The notes under the pieces are model-generated. The model ran no database searches and was not told where the DNA came from. It saw only the letters and a program-made list of their open reading frames with translations. Below, piece after piece: positions 1-9,352 of a stretch of 64,000 nucleotides of DNA. Source of the stretch: Euborellia annulipes (lineage: Eukaryota; Arthropoda; Insecta; Dermaptera; Anisolabididae); assembly GCA_023213315.1 (NCBI GenBank), contig JAKCPI010002900.1, positions 62,001-126,000 on the forward strand, written 5' to 3'. Numbering within the stretch: position 1 is the stretch's first letter; each line of letters starts with the position of its first letter. Made by a program: the position numbers and the translations under genes.

Positions 1-120
1 ACAAAAAATTTTCCGCAGCTTCCGTTTTGCTAGGGGGGGGGAAGGGTGCCCCACATGTGTAATTTTAATCCCAACGCACCTTTGGGGTGCCGTGGACTTC
101 AAAAGGTTGGGAAACACTGG
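1..120. mobile_element. hAT-type element, one end only
   Basis: The segment ends at 101-119 with AAAAGGTTGGGAAACACTG, whose complement CAGTGTTTCCCAACC is the classic end of many hAT transposons. A run of G and a GGGGTGCC motif lie inside it. The other end is outside the window, so neither the TSD nor the length can be checked. An AATTTTTCCGCAG-like stretch at the far left resembles the inside of the hAT element at 47450-47693, so the two may be related. Confidence 0.6.
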
Positions 121-139
121 GCTAGAGTGAGAGGAAGTG

Positions 140-242
140 GACCCAGTGAGGGAAATTTAAAACTAACAATTTAAAAATTTCCAAATAGGGAACAAGAATA
201 AATTTGATGCATTTGCTCGCCGAAGGCGGACTTTTCCACTTT
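140..242 (+). repeat. Copy of a GC-cored interspersed repeat
   Basis: The stretch GAGGGAAATTTAAAA, then ACAAGAATAAATTTG, then GCTCGCCGAAGGCGGAC, then CTTTTCCACTT also occurs, rearranged and on the opposite strand, at 16015-16150. It is partly shared with 35110-35210. The shared core contains GCGAGCAAGG and CCAGGGGGCGC in the longer copies. No ORF or TSD is visible. The class is unknown. Confidence 0.45.
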
Positions 243-360
243 TATTTTAAATAATACACTAGGTGTATATTTTAAGTTTTTATATAGGTATTTCACTAAT
301 AAAAATTTGTAACATTTCACCTACTGTAGCATTTAAAATTTTATTTAAATCAATGTTTCA

Positions 361-1400
361 GACAGAAGAACAATTTGAATTTATTAGTTTTCAAAATCCT
401 TCGAACAGCTGATATATTTTTTCTAAGCTGGAGGAAAGTCTAGAGGGGCAAAGCCTGCTGAAGGCTAACCACGCGGCTAGTCTTATATAATAATTATTGT
501 CTATCATTCTCTGTTTGAGCAATTTCCTATTGGAATTTCGAAATGAAATTTTTTCTTCGGGAAAGGTTTCTATAAAATAAAATTATTTTAATAAATAAAT
601 TTTAGCGGCGCGCCGCTACTAGTTGATTAAGTTGATTAATTAAATAAATAAAAATACCAGCTTAATGTTTTCTAATCTTTTCAATTTCTAAGGATATTTG
701 CTTCTTAATAGTAAGCCTTATTGAAAATTATCCGTTTTTTTTCTCTCTCTCTTTTAACCCGTTACGGTTTGATTTTAATTTAAAACGCTGCAGTCTTATT
801 TCGTCCCGGACAATAAGTTTTAAGTTAATAGCAGGTTGCCTGCTAGGCCTAGTTACAGTATGTCTGAAAACATGTTTTCCTCCTCTAGAAGGAGGATTTA
901 ACGCCGGAACTTTGGATGTAATTTTATTAGGGTCACAGGGGGAAATGCAGACATCTATTCCGTGTTATGTCCATTCCATTTGAAAACACAGGATCTCTAA
1001 TAGTGGACAATAAAATTCATTTGCATCTCTTTACTATATCACAAAACTTAGTACAAGGGGAAAATTCGATTTCTATTAAAATATATAATTTTACGAATAG
1101 AACTCAGAGACGAAATAAATGCATTAGGAAATTTATTTGATTTTCTAGTCAACATTTCGGTAGCACGCCATGTGCTTTCCTCAAGAACTTTGTTATTTTT
1201 TATATTCATTAGGGAAACTCTCGACCGTAGGCCCGAAGTTGCTCAAACTGAGAATGATAGACAATAATTATTATATAAGACTAGCCGCGTGGCTAGCCTT
1301 CAGCAGGCTTTGCCCCTCTAGACTTTCCTCCAGCTTAGAAAAAATATATCAGCTGTTCGAAGGATTTTGAAAACTAATAAATTCAAATTGTTCTTCTGTC
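361..1400. repeat. Large inverted repeat, arms about 160 bp
   Basis: The left arm (361-523) and right arm (1236-1400) are near-perfect reverse complements, including GACTAGCCGCGTGGCTAGCC and CTTTGCCCCTCTAGAC. The roughly 710-bp interior is AT-rich with no coding signal. The right arm is cut by the GGGCCC retroposon at 1396-1622. It could be a TIR element with long arms or an inverted duplication. No flanking TSD of its own was found. The short ORFs across the right arm have no recognisable content. Confidence 0.7.
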
Positions 1401-1622
1401 TTCGTCCAGTGATGCGGGGTCGGCAGACCTCACTCTTTTCCCTCCAACCCTACATGCGTTTTTGCGACCGGAAGAAATAGGACAGGCCGGCCCGTCGTAC
1501 GGTCTGACGCCAGTTGAAAAAGGAAGGAAGAGACAGACATACAAAGAACTAAAGGACTGCCTGTCCCAGCTCGGGCAGCTCGTGGTCGCCATCCACGTAC
1601 CCACAAGATGTGGGCCCCTGAG
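1396..1622 (-). mobile_element. GGGCCC retroposon copy 1 (SINE-like)
   Basis: This GC-rich segment of about 227 bp is flanked by a perfect 12-bp duplication, CAAATTGTTCTT, at 1384-1395 and 1623-1634. Read on the minus strand it starts CTCAGGGGCCCACATC and ends near GACGAAGACAG, with no poly(A) tail. Three other copies (29261-29492, 51711-52023, 63399-63630) share the same start and end, so the 5' end is defined rather than randomly truncated. No clear tRNA, 7SL or 5S promoter boxes were found. TSDs of 10-14 bp are typical of LINE-driven retroposition. Short ORFs across it (for example 1383-1625) are not conserved between copies. Confidence 0.8.
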
Positions 1623-1702
1623 CAAATTGTTCTTGTATATGTGTGCTTAATAATCATAATAATTATTTAATTTAACATGAGTGTGAGTATGTTCTTTTGT
1701 TG

Positions 1703-1802
1703 GTTGGGCCAAGCGCCCCATGGCCTCCGGGAATCGAACCCAGGATCTCCAGCCTTTCCAAGGCATCGGTGTGCTATCCATTGCACCAGGCAACAGGACT
1801 TT
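1703..1802 (-). repeat. tRNA-derived SINE-B head, copy 1
   Basis: On the minus strand an A-box-like TGGTGCAATGG and a B-box GGTTCGATTCCC are spaced as in tRNA genes, with a D-stem (GTGC/GCAC) and a T-stem (CTGGG/CCCGG). The expected acceptor strands do not pair, so it is a tRNA-like SINE or pseudogene, not a working tRNA. A second copy lies at 2045-2140. Confidence 0.65.
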
Positions 1803-1817
1803 CGACCAACACCAACA

Positions 1818-1852
1818 AAAATCGGGGTATATCGAATCGGGGTATATTGAAT
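1818..1852. repeat. Two-unit tandem repeat of about 17 bp
   Basis: ATCGGGGTATAT followed by (C/T)GA is present twice in tandem beside the SINE-B head. It may be part of the SINE body. Confidence 0.5.
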
Positions 1853-2044
1853 ATGAATATCTTATTCAAAAATATAGAACTCGACAAATATTAAACTATA
1901 ATTATTTAAATATAGGTAAATATTTTTCGAGAACTAAGCTTATATATTTGAATAAGATATTAGTATTCAATATAATTACCTCGATTCGGCCTTGACTAGT
2001 CAAAGATATTAATATATTTAACATAGGGGATTGTGAGGCTGCTT

Positions 2045-2140
2045 TGTTGGTGGGACAAACGCCCCAAGACCCCCCGAGAATCGAACCCAGGATCTCGAGC
2101 CTGGGGCATCACAGTGCTATTCATTGCACCAGGCCAAGGG
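2045..2140 (-). repeat. tRNA-derived SINE-B head, copy 2
   Basis: Homologous to 1703-1802: GGTGCAATGAATAGCAC and GATCCTGGGTTCGATTC on the minus strand, then a GGGGCGTTTG tail. Both A- and B-box relatives are present but diverged. It is not a functional tRNA, for the same acceptor-stem reason. Confidence 0.6.
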
Positions 2141-2208
2141 CCTACACCAAAAATTATTTATTTATATCATCAAATTGATCATCAAGACTTAGCTAAATAG
2201 ATTTTACT

Positions 2209-2246
2209 AATAGCCTGACGTTTCGGCCCTTCTTCGGAGCCGGTGA
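2209..2246 (-). repeat. Hammerhead-like core fragment
   Basis: On the minus strand CCGAAGA is followed by AGGGCC and GAAACGTC. This matches the CTGANGA / stem II / GAAACGTC layout seen in the fold-back repeats of this window, with a very short stem II. It has no partner arm, so it is probably a relic of a Penelope-like terminal repeat. Confidence 0.4.
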
Positions 2247-2694
2247 GATTAAGTGAAATTTCAATATAAGTATACCTTTGTTGTACTCCTAAGTAATCCG
2301 TTCATGCGAATGTGTATGAATGTTTGAATTTTCACTTATTCTCGCCAACCAGTTCTGAAAATGGCCTATACAAACGTCAGCTATTAATACAATAGTTTTG
2401 GCTGCTTCAAGACTTCAAGTGTTTGTTTGATACTACCTTAACTAAATTTTCAGCAAAGACATACAACCCAATTCATCTACAAATTGAGTAATTAAGCAAT
2501 AGACTATTCAAGATTTTATCGTGGAAGCCATGGTTTGACCCTGAGTGTTAGTTTAGTGGCTTCCTCGAACTGTTTAGTAAACAAATATAGCTATTAATTA
2601 ATTGTTAAATAACTCACTAATGTACAGGGAGTTCCAAAATATTTTATGGCGATTTTTTTTAGTCCAATCAATCAAAACCAATAAAGAATTTAAA
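2247..2694. other. AT-rich stretch, nothing recognised
   Basis: No ORF, hairpin or repeat relative could be assigned. Confidence 0.6.
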
Positions 2695-3367
2695 AATCTG
2701 GTGTGACTGATTGCACAGCACACAACTTTCTCTTATCTTCGGTAATCGAAAGTTGTGTTCTGTGCTTGTCACACCAGATTTTTTGTGTCGACATATATTT
2801 AGTTTCCGACAGAACGGTACATTCGTTTCATTTTCAAGATGTAAAATTTATAAGTATAGAAAATTTGAAAATATTTATATTTTGTTACCATGGCAACCAT
2901 TTCTCCTATCTTTTCTATGGAGTACAAGAGTAAAGTGGTCTTCAGAAGATTTCAATGGCAAAATGAGAATATACATTTTAAAGAGCATCTAAAAAATAAT
3001 TGATTTTTGAATTTCAAAAATTTCAAAAGGGTTGGAGCGAATTTTGAGAAAATCGAAAAAAAAAAAACTGAAAAATGCATCAGTAAAGTAATAGTACTCT
3101 TTGGTCGGTTTTGTTCAAAAACTTCGTGTCACGTCCCATGAAGGTGCCTAACTTAAATATAAAATTTCAACTACCTAGCTCTTTTCGTTCTTGAGATATT
3201 TTGTTCACAGACACACATACACACACAGACCATGTCGCGAAAATCACTTTTTTGGATTCAGGGGACCTCAAAACGTGTATATTTATCAAAATCTCGACAT
3301 TTTTGACATGAATCCAATACTTTCTCTCTCTATATATTAACATATATAGAGGTAAGAGAAAGCAAAA
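2695..3367 (+). mobile_element. DHR element copy 1, full length
   Basis: It opens with a hairpin whose arms are AATCTGGTGTGAC and GTCACACCAGATT, extended inwards by paired CACAGCACACAACTTTC-type sequence. It closes with ACTTTCTCTCTC, a TA-rich loop, GGTAAGAGAAAGC. The 5' hairpin loop holds ACTTTCTCTTATCT, nearly the inverted complement of the 3' terminus. The body holds family landmarks: GTGTCGACATATATTTAG, TACCATGGCAACCATTTC, GAGAAAATCGAAAAAA and TTGAGATATTTTGTTCACAG. There is no coding capacity, and the ORF at 2711-2992 is not kept in other copies. Non-autonomous; a Helentron-like (rolling-circle) relation is inferred. Confidence 0.75.
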
Positions 3368-4165
3368 ATGAATAAGAGCGAAAACTTTTATAAATTAGCA
3401 TTACATAATAAAATTTTTCTATTTTCTCTAAACGGATAAATTTTATTTATTATTAATGGGTAATATAAAAGTAGTTTACGTTTCTCCATACCATTTATTT
3501 TTCTTTTAGCTTTGAACATTTCTCTCTCTCTCTCTCTCTCTCACTCTGCTTCTCTCAACCCTTCTGTGTCTATAATTTTAAACCGAGGGTTAATAATGAA
3601 CAGTCGTAGATCGTAATTTTTATAAAAGTAACCTTTAATTTCTACACTCTTTTTCACTCTCTCATGTTGTTTATTTTATTGATACCTTTATACCTTCCGT
3701 TTCCTTTTTTTTATCATTAAACACTCTTTAATTAATTTAAACACATTTTGTAAAAACGAATGGAGACAAATAAAAATGTTCAATTCCTATAGGCAAAGGG
3801 GAAAATTTTCATTTAACAATTTAATTGACTTTGGAGTGAGAAAAAGAGAGGGTGTCTTATATGAAATGAATTAGTCGGTAAATGACAATAAGTTTTTTCT
3901 CAAGCGAGATTTGTTTTCAACTAAACCAATTTGGGGGCAAATGTGAGTGAGTTATTGAATTCGCTAATTGACACTAAATTAAAGGATGAAAGGAAAAATA
4001 TAATCCTCTTATCTAAACAAATTGCTTCATTATTTATCAATAAACCTTCTCATATGTTCTTAAACTTTTAAATGAAATTGTTAAAAAAAAAAAAACGATT
4101 ACTATATATAAATATTAAATTGACCTAAAAAAGCACAATCATAGAATGTCCGACCTACTGTGAAA
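3368..4165. other. AT-rich stretch with a (TC)n microsatellite
   Basis: The only distinct feature is a pure TC run of about 22 bp at 3520-3542. No ORF or repeat relative was recognised. Confidence 0.6.
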
Positions 4166-4938
4166 AATCTGGTGTGGCTGGTCGCACAGCACAAAACTTT
4201 CTCTTACCTTTGGTAATTGAAAGTTATGTTCTATGTCACACCAGATTTTTTTGTGTCGACATATATTTAGTTTTCGCCAATATATTAAAATTAAAGATGT
4301 AGAAAATTTATATTCTGTTACTATGCCAACCAACCCTAATCTTTCCTATGAACAAAAGTAGTCTTCAAAAGATTTGTTGTATAGGAAAGAGGATGCAGCC
4401 AATTAATTGAGCCTCTATTGAGTAATAAACCCTTTTTATTGGTACGTTTCGGCTGAGATTAACCCTGCCATCTTCAGCCTTCATATGCTCTTTGAGGACT
4501 GAAGATGGCAGGGTTAATCCCAGCCTAAACGTACCAATAAAAAGGGTTTATTACTAAATAGAGACTCAATTAATTGGCTACATCCTCTTTCTTATTCAAC
4601 ATATCAGCTACAGTCACGCTCTACTATTCAACTTCAAAAGATTTTAAGGGCAAAATGATAAAATTTAATCAAAATCGTTGGAGTGAATTTTGAGAAAATC
4701 GAAAAAAGTGCATCAGTAAAGGACTAGTACTTTATAGCCGATTTTGTTCAAAAGCTTCGAGTTACGTCTTAGGGGAGTGCCTAACTTAAATATAAAATTT
4801 CAACGTCCTAACTCATTTCGGTTTTGAGATATTTTGTCCACATACACTCACACTCACATAGACCATTTTGCGGGACCCACTTTTTTTTAGACTCTGATAC
4901 CTCAAAATATGTATTTCCATCAAAATAATTTTGACATG

Positions 4939-4970
<32 letters not shown>

Positions 4971-4988
4971 GGCAAGAGAAAGTAAAAA
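4166..4988 (+). mobile_element. DHR element copy 2, interrupted by a fold-back
   Basis: It has the same landmarks as copy 1: a 5' CTGGTGTG hairpin with ACTTTCTCTTACCT in its loop, GTGTCGACATATATTTAG, and a 3' GGCAAGAGAAAGT end after a long TA run (about 4937-4970). A 256-bp fold-back (4376-4631) splits it and is flanked by a 13-bp duplication of DHR sequence, so the DHR copy is the older of the two. Confidence 0.75.
4376..4631. mobile_element. Fold-back repeat with hammerhead-like cores
   Basis: Arms of about 105 bp pair almost perfectly around 4491. A perfect 13-bp TSD, CTTCAAAAGATTT, flanks it at 4363-4375 and 4632-4644. Each arm holds a hammerhead-like layout: CTGAAGA, a stem II starting GGCAGGG, then GAAACGTA (left arm, minus strand). 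The right arm has TAAACGTA in place of GAAACGTA. A 24-bp single-copy tail follows the palindrome. TSD length and motif fit a Penelope-like terminal-repeat derivative better than a cut-and-paste MITE, but the class is inferred. Confidence 0.7.
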
Positions 4989-5444
4989 GTCAACATCAAT
5001 GAAAATTTCAACAAGTATTGCAATTTTTTTAGTCAATTCTTCTTATGCTACAAATAAATTTTTATTTTCAGACTATTTATTGGGTATTGGCTGCTAATAT
5101 TCAAAATATTCTCAATGTATTGGTACAATTATTTTTTAGATACATTTTTTGTCTTGATTAAAATTATGGGTAGACTATAACCGAAATGGTATTAAAATAA
5201 TTATATCTCAATAAATAGAGACATTTCAAATATAATATTAAAATAGGCTTTCTCTTTCATTATAATATAGTAAAGATTGGAAATTGCAATTGCTTGTTAG
5301 CCAGTGCCCGATAAGTATTCTGAAAAATTAAACGAACATTTCCATATTATTTTAATGAACTTTGAATACTATTTTAGGAATTGAATAAAAAAATAATTAC
5401 GTACTTGAAATTTTTATAAAAAAAAAAAAAATTAAATTTTTAAA
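4989..5444. other. AT-rich flank, nothing recognised
   Basis: Unique-looking AT-rich DNA with an A run near 5418-5432. It forms the left flank of the LTR element. Confidence 0.6.
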
Positions 5445-5448
5445 GTCT

Positions 5449-6431
5449 TATTATATATTAATGGACTGAAAAGAAATCTCTTATATTTAAAGTTGTGAGG
5501 GGGTAAACAAAGCAAAGTCGAGATTTTTCAGATTAATATGTTTTTTTTTGATTTATTCAAAAAGAAATATTTTTTTTATGTTTTTTAATGGTAACGAGTA
5601 TCTGCTTCTTTGATATATAAAGATTAATGATTTAGTTTTAAATAATTATACTAATTAAGATTAAAGTGTAATTAAATTTATTGATTGTTCAAAGTTTTCA
5701 ATTTTTATATTAATTTTAATATATTTTTATTTTTAATATTTATTTATATTTAATACCAAGCTTGGATGCAAAATTTTTATTATAATTAAATATATATTTT
5801 TTATTTTTTTATAAAACAAAAGCTAGCTTTTTTATTAAGCACTGCACTGAGGGGAAAGGGAACCGATGAAAATCTTATCTTTGATGTGGCTCCCACGAAG
5901 ACATTTGCTGCTACCGGTGATGGTCCAAGTCAGCCAGCGGTGAAGTGACCAATGGTCGTTGATAATGTGATTCTTCTTTGAAGATATGAATTTCGGTGGT
6001 TTTTTAACACACCACAAAATAAATAATTTGTTGTAGTTGATTGAGAGTAAATTAAACGTATAATTAATTGTAATTGATGAAAAATTGAGATTAATTATAA
6101 AGGGTTGGAGAGAGAGTGTAATACAAGACGTGTAGTCTCTCCGGCATCTAGGCTCTCAATCCCGTTTCACCCTTTGTCTCTTCGCGGCGCGCGCACCCTT
6201 TCGCGTCATCGTCGCCGCACAACATTTTCAATTTAATCAAATTTATAATTTATTTAATATAAAATTGCAAAATAATTCTTTTGTATAATAAGATGAAATG
6301 AATTTGATATTATTAATTAATATTTGTTAGATACGAAATCACATAATATTTAATCAAATAGTATTCTCATATTTTATTTTTTATAATTAATTAAATTAAT
6401 AAAAGGTGGCTAATTCGCCTATAGGGTAACA
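5449..6431 (-). repeat. 3' LTR of the LTR retrotransposon
   Basis: 983 bp, almost identical to 9353-10336. On the minus strand it holds a GC-rich block (about 6235 to 6110, GCGCGCGCCGCG core), then a TATA-like TTTATAATTAA near 6098 and an AATAAA signal near 5838. A promoter in the first part and polyadenylation in the second would fit LTR function, but this is inferred. A 60-codon frame at 6017-5835 occurs in both LTRs, starts only with TTG and resembles nothing known. I treat it as non-coding. Confidence 0.88.
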
Positions 6432-6450
6432 TCCCCCGAATCAAAGAGAT
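6432..6450 (-). other. Polypurine tract of the LTR element
   Basis: On the minus strand GATTCGGGGGA directly abuts the TGTTAC start of the 3' LTR. The position is exactly where plus-strand DNA synthesis is primed in LTR retrotransposons. The tract is short and its upstream part is not purely purine. Confidence 0.7.
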
Positions 6451-8017
6451 TTTATCGTCGAAGACAATGGATAAAATCTTTTTAGAATTAAAAATTTGAA
6501 GGGTGAAAGAAATCAAGATTATTTTATTTTTACTTTGTTATTAACTTTTTACGCGAGAATATTGGCTGAGCGTTTCCGGCCGATATCTCCCCCGATGCCT
6601 TCCCATAATCTTCCGTGCTTCGGAAAGATCATCAGGATTATCACATCCAACCGCCGATATACAGTAGCTCAGACAGACAAACTTAGGTCAGTCAGGCTCC
6701 ACTTTCAAGTATTTGGAATTCATTTTCCTTCCATCAACCACAAAGCTTCAATATAATAAATGGGGTCAGGTTGCCTATTTATGGCTTTCCTGCCCGGAAT
6801 AAGAATAGTAAAGGGGTGAATACACTGCCTTTTTCTAGGGGTATTCATCTCCCGAAAATTATTTATAATATAATATAATGGCTTCAATGCCAGGAGACTT
6901 TGCTCCAAAATATATTTTTATTTATTAAATTTGCCACTTGGGCCAGGACCAATGTCCTACACATTAACTATCTTTAGAATTTGAATCCAATCTTTCAATG
7001 GATACCTTTCCTTCCCAAAATTTATTATAATTCAAACTAAACAGATTTACTATCAACTGATTCGAAGCAACAACCCAAATAATCCTCCCTAACTCGACTT
7101 CAAATAAAAAAACACCTCAAGAAAACATCCTCCAGTCTCACTCAGACAATATTTTATTCATAATAATTGCTTTTTTATAATAATAATTGCTATTTAAAAA
7201 TGTGGGTATAATTACTTGATTTCTTTCAATTTAACATATTTTTTATTTATTTTATTTTGTATAAAAACGTCGGGATATCAATTTATTAATTTCTTTAATT
7301 ATTTGTTTAATTGTTATTTATTTGTTTTATGAGAATCTTGGATAGTTTTACTTTAATCTTAATATTAATATTTCAAGTGATTTGAACTTTAATTATATTT
7401 TCTGTAATTACTTGACAATATTTAATTAACAATTTATTAAATCATACTTTAAAGAGTTTTGATTTTATAATTAAATTAAAATTCGTATAAATATATATTT
7501 TTTATTCATTTCATTTTATCTATGTATATAAATTTTTATCATTATCTATTGAGAAGATTTAAATAAATTAAAAAAATATTTCTTTTTTATTCATGGATAG
7601 AATTTAACAGGGGACAAATTCATTGATATTTAACATAATATTAATAGTAAATAGTATTTGTAAAAAAATTTTATTTTATTCAAAAAAAATTCATTCAAAA
7701 ACTTTAACTTTAAATTCAATGATTTCTTTTCATTCATATAAAAATTTAATTGATTTAAAATTGATAGAGAATAGCTGTTTAATTTTTTGGGCTTTTTTTT
7801 TTTTTTTTTTTCTAAATAACAAGATAAATAGATGAATTATCACTTTAAAATAATTTTAATTTATAATTTGACGGCAAAAATAAAAATTAAAATTATAAAC
7901 TGGGATTTTTAAAGGACTAAAAAAACAAAGAAAATGTCATAAAATTAATTAAAATGGAAAAGTTAGGGTAATTTATAGAAATAGCGGTTTCACGTTGATC
8001 CACCTGGGTTTCTCAGT
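6451..8017 (-). other. Non-coding 3' interior of the LTR element
   Basis: AT-rich, broken by stop codons in every frame. A slightly GC-richer patch at about 6560-6910 gives only short ORFs (6496-6756 plus, 6720-6908 minus) with no recognised motif. It may be a decayed pol remnant or stuffer sequence. A run of about 19 T lies near 7793-7811. Confidence 0.55.
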
Positions 8018-8833
8018 TTATTTGAAACGCACTTTGTGCCTATAAGGTAATTTATCTAGTGAAATCAAGGAAAAATGTAGGCGGTCAACAAAATAACAAT
8101 TAACTATTAAAAGGTAACCCGCTAATGGATAGAAATATTTGCCGTTAGGGGCAGGAGAGCCATCTAAGGGCTCTGCATCATAATTATTAAAAAAGCTTTG
8201 AGGGCAGTTTCCATATTTATTTACATTTAGCGAGTAAGTCGCGGAGAAGAGGGGCAAATGGGGAAAAGGTTCCTTGCCCAATTTGAAGGATAAAAAATTC
8301 TCATCACTTTCAGGGGATTTAAATGAATTATTTATATAACAACCGGATTGTAATAGAGTGAAGGGTTGATAAGAATGCCTATATGAATTTACAGTGGCTC
8401 TGTTATATGATAAGACATTTTTGAGTGTAGTGATTTTGCAAATCAAACATGCATGGGGATAGGTGATTTTTGTGGGTAGATTTACCGACAGCACCGGGAT
8501 GCATTTTTCGTTAATCGGCCTAGTTGATGGTTCAATAAAATCGCTGCTAATTTTGTCACTTGAATGGAATATCTCTTGAATTTCCTGGATGAGATTTTTG
8601 CAAATACAAACAAGGGAGTCCTCATCCTCTGAAAGAGTTTCAACTAAGCGGGTTTCGGTGTGAGGGACGAGCATGGCTGCGTCATGAAAGATTTTTTGTA
8701 TTTCATGGAGTTGTGTTTTACAAATGGCAACCAAGGCGACCTCATCCGCTATTTCGGAGTCGTTAGTTTTTGTGCCCTGAATATTACCATCCTCTACATT
8801 TTTAATAACAGAATTTCCTAGAAGATTTTCCAT
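8018..8833 (-). CDS. Unknown 271-residue protein of the LTR element
   Basis: The only long ATG-started frame in the window free of low-complexity sequence. It starts 519 bp inside the 5' LTR boundary, where gag normally begins, in the element's sense direction. I do not recognise it. Residues about 30-55 and 71-95 are an internal repeat sharing LVxICK, then three or four variable residues, then EIQ(K/E)IFH, each probably an amphipathic helix. A third ICK motif (ACLICK, Cys129 and Cys132) begins a diverged relative. The acidic N-terminal half could mediate self-association. The C-terminal third has a hydrophobic patch (about 228-249, AGYLLIVNCYF) and ends basic. There is no CCHC zinc knuckle, protease DTG/DSG or RT motif. 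It may be a divergent Gag-like protein or a captured host fragment. The near-identical LTRs imply little time for decay, so the intact frame alone is weak evidence of function. Confidence 0.55.
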   Translation of the reverse strand: MENLLGNSVIKNVEDGNIQGTKTNDSEIADEVALVAICKTQLHEIQKIFHDAAMLVPHTETRLVETLSEDEDSLVCICKNLIQEIQEIFHSSDKISSDFIEPSTRPINEKCIPVLSVNLPTKITYPHACLICKITTLKNVLSYNRATVNSYRHSYQPFTLLQSGCYINNSFKSPESDENFLSFKLGKEPFPHLPLFSATYSLNVNKYGNCPQSFFNNYDAEPLDGSPAPNGKYFYPLAGYLLIVNCYFVDRLHFSLISLDKLPYRHKVRFK

Positions 8834-9334
8834 TATGGAAAGATGAAACTAAAAATATGTAAAGATTAGAAATTTCAAATGACACGTCAAAATGACAAGT
8901 AAGATTGTCAGAATGATTTGTTTTTGTTTTTTATTTAATTTTTTTTTTTGAATGATTTCTATAAAATTTATTTATTTGAATGTCTTTTGATTTCCGTAAA
9001 TTATTATGTGAATTTACTTTGACCATTTTGAAATAAATTCAAAAATTTTAAATATTTCATTTACTTAAATTTTCGCAATTTTAATGTTTGGCTTTTTAAA
9101 ATTTAATCAAAAAATATTTAATTTGGATTTAATTAAATTTTGTAACATTCGCAATTGAATATCTCTGGTTTATTTATTATAAAAAATTTTTTTTTGTATG
9201 ATATAAGATATTTGATTTTATTTTCGATGAGTGAAATAAATATTAAATTTGGATTTATTTCTTTAATTATAATAATCAGCAATTGCTGGCCTTGAAAAGG
9301 TACGTGATTTCTTTTTTTTTAAATCACTTCAATC
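8834..9334 (-). other. 5' untranslated leader of the LTR element
   Basis: AT-rich, no ORF. It lies between the primer-binding site and the 271-residue ORF. No clear packaging hairpin could be picked out by eye. Confidence 0.5.
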
Positions 9335-9352
9335 CGCCAGCATCCTCCACCA
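9335..9352 (-). other. Primer-binding site of the LTR element
   Basis: The minus strand reads TGGTGGAGGATGCTGG directly after the 5' LTR. TGG pairs with the tRNA CCA end, and the rest is close to the complement of an alanine tRNA 3' end (known tRNA-Ala ends give TGGTGGAGATGC), with one extra G. Primer identity is inferred. Confidence 0.65.

Noticed and set aside
1703..1802. A functional tRNA gene
   Set aside because: D- and T-stems form, but the acceptor strands do not pair; it fits a SINE or pseudogene.
5835..6017. 60-codon minus-strand frame, repeated identically at 9740-9922
   Set aside because: Both copies lie in the two LTRs, it starts only with TTG, and there is no ATG or recognisable domain. 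Identity reflects LTR identity, not protein conservation.
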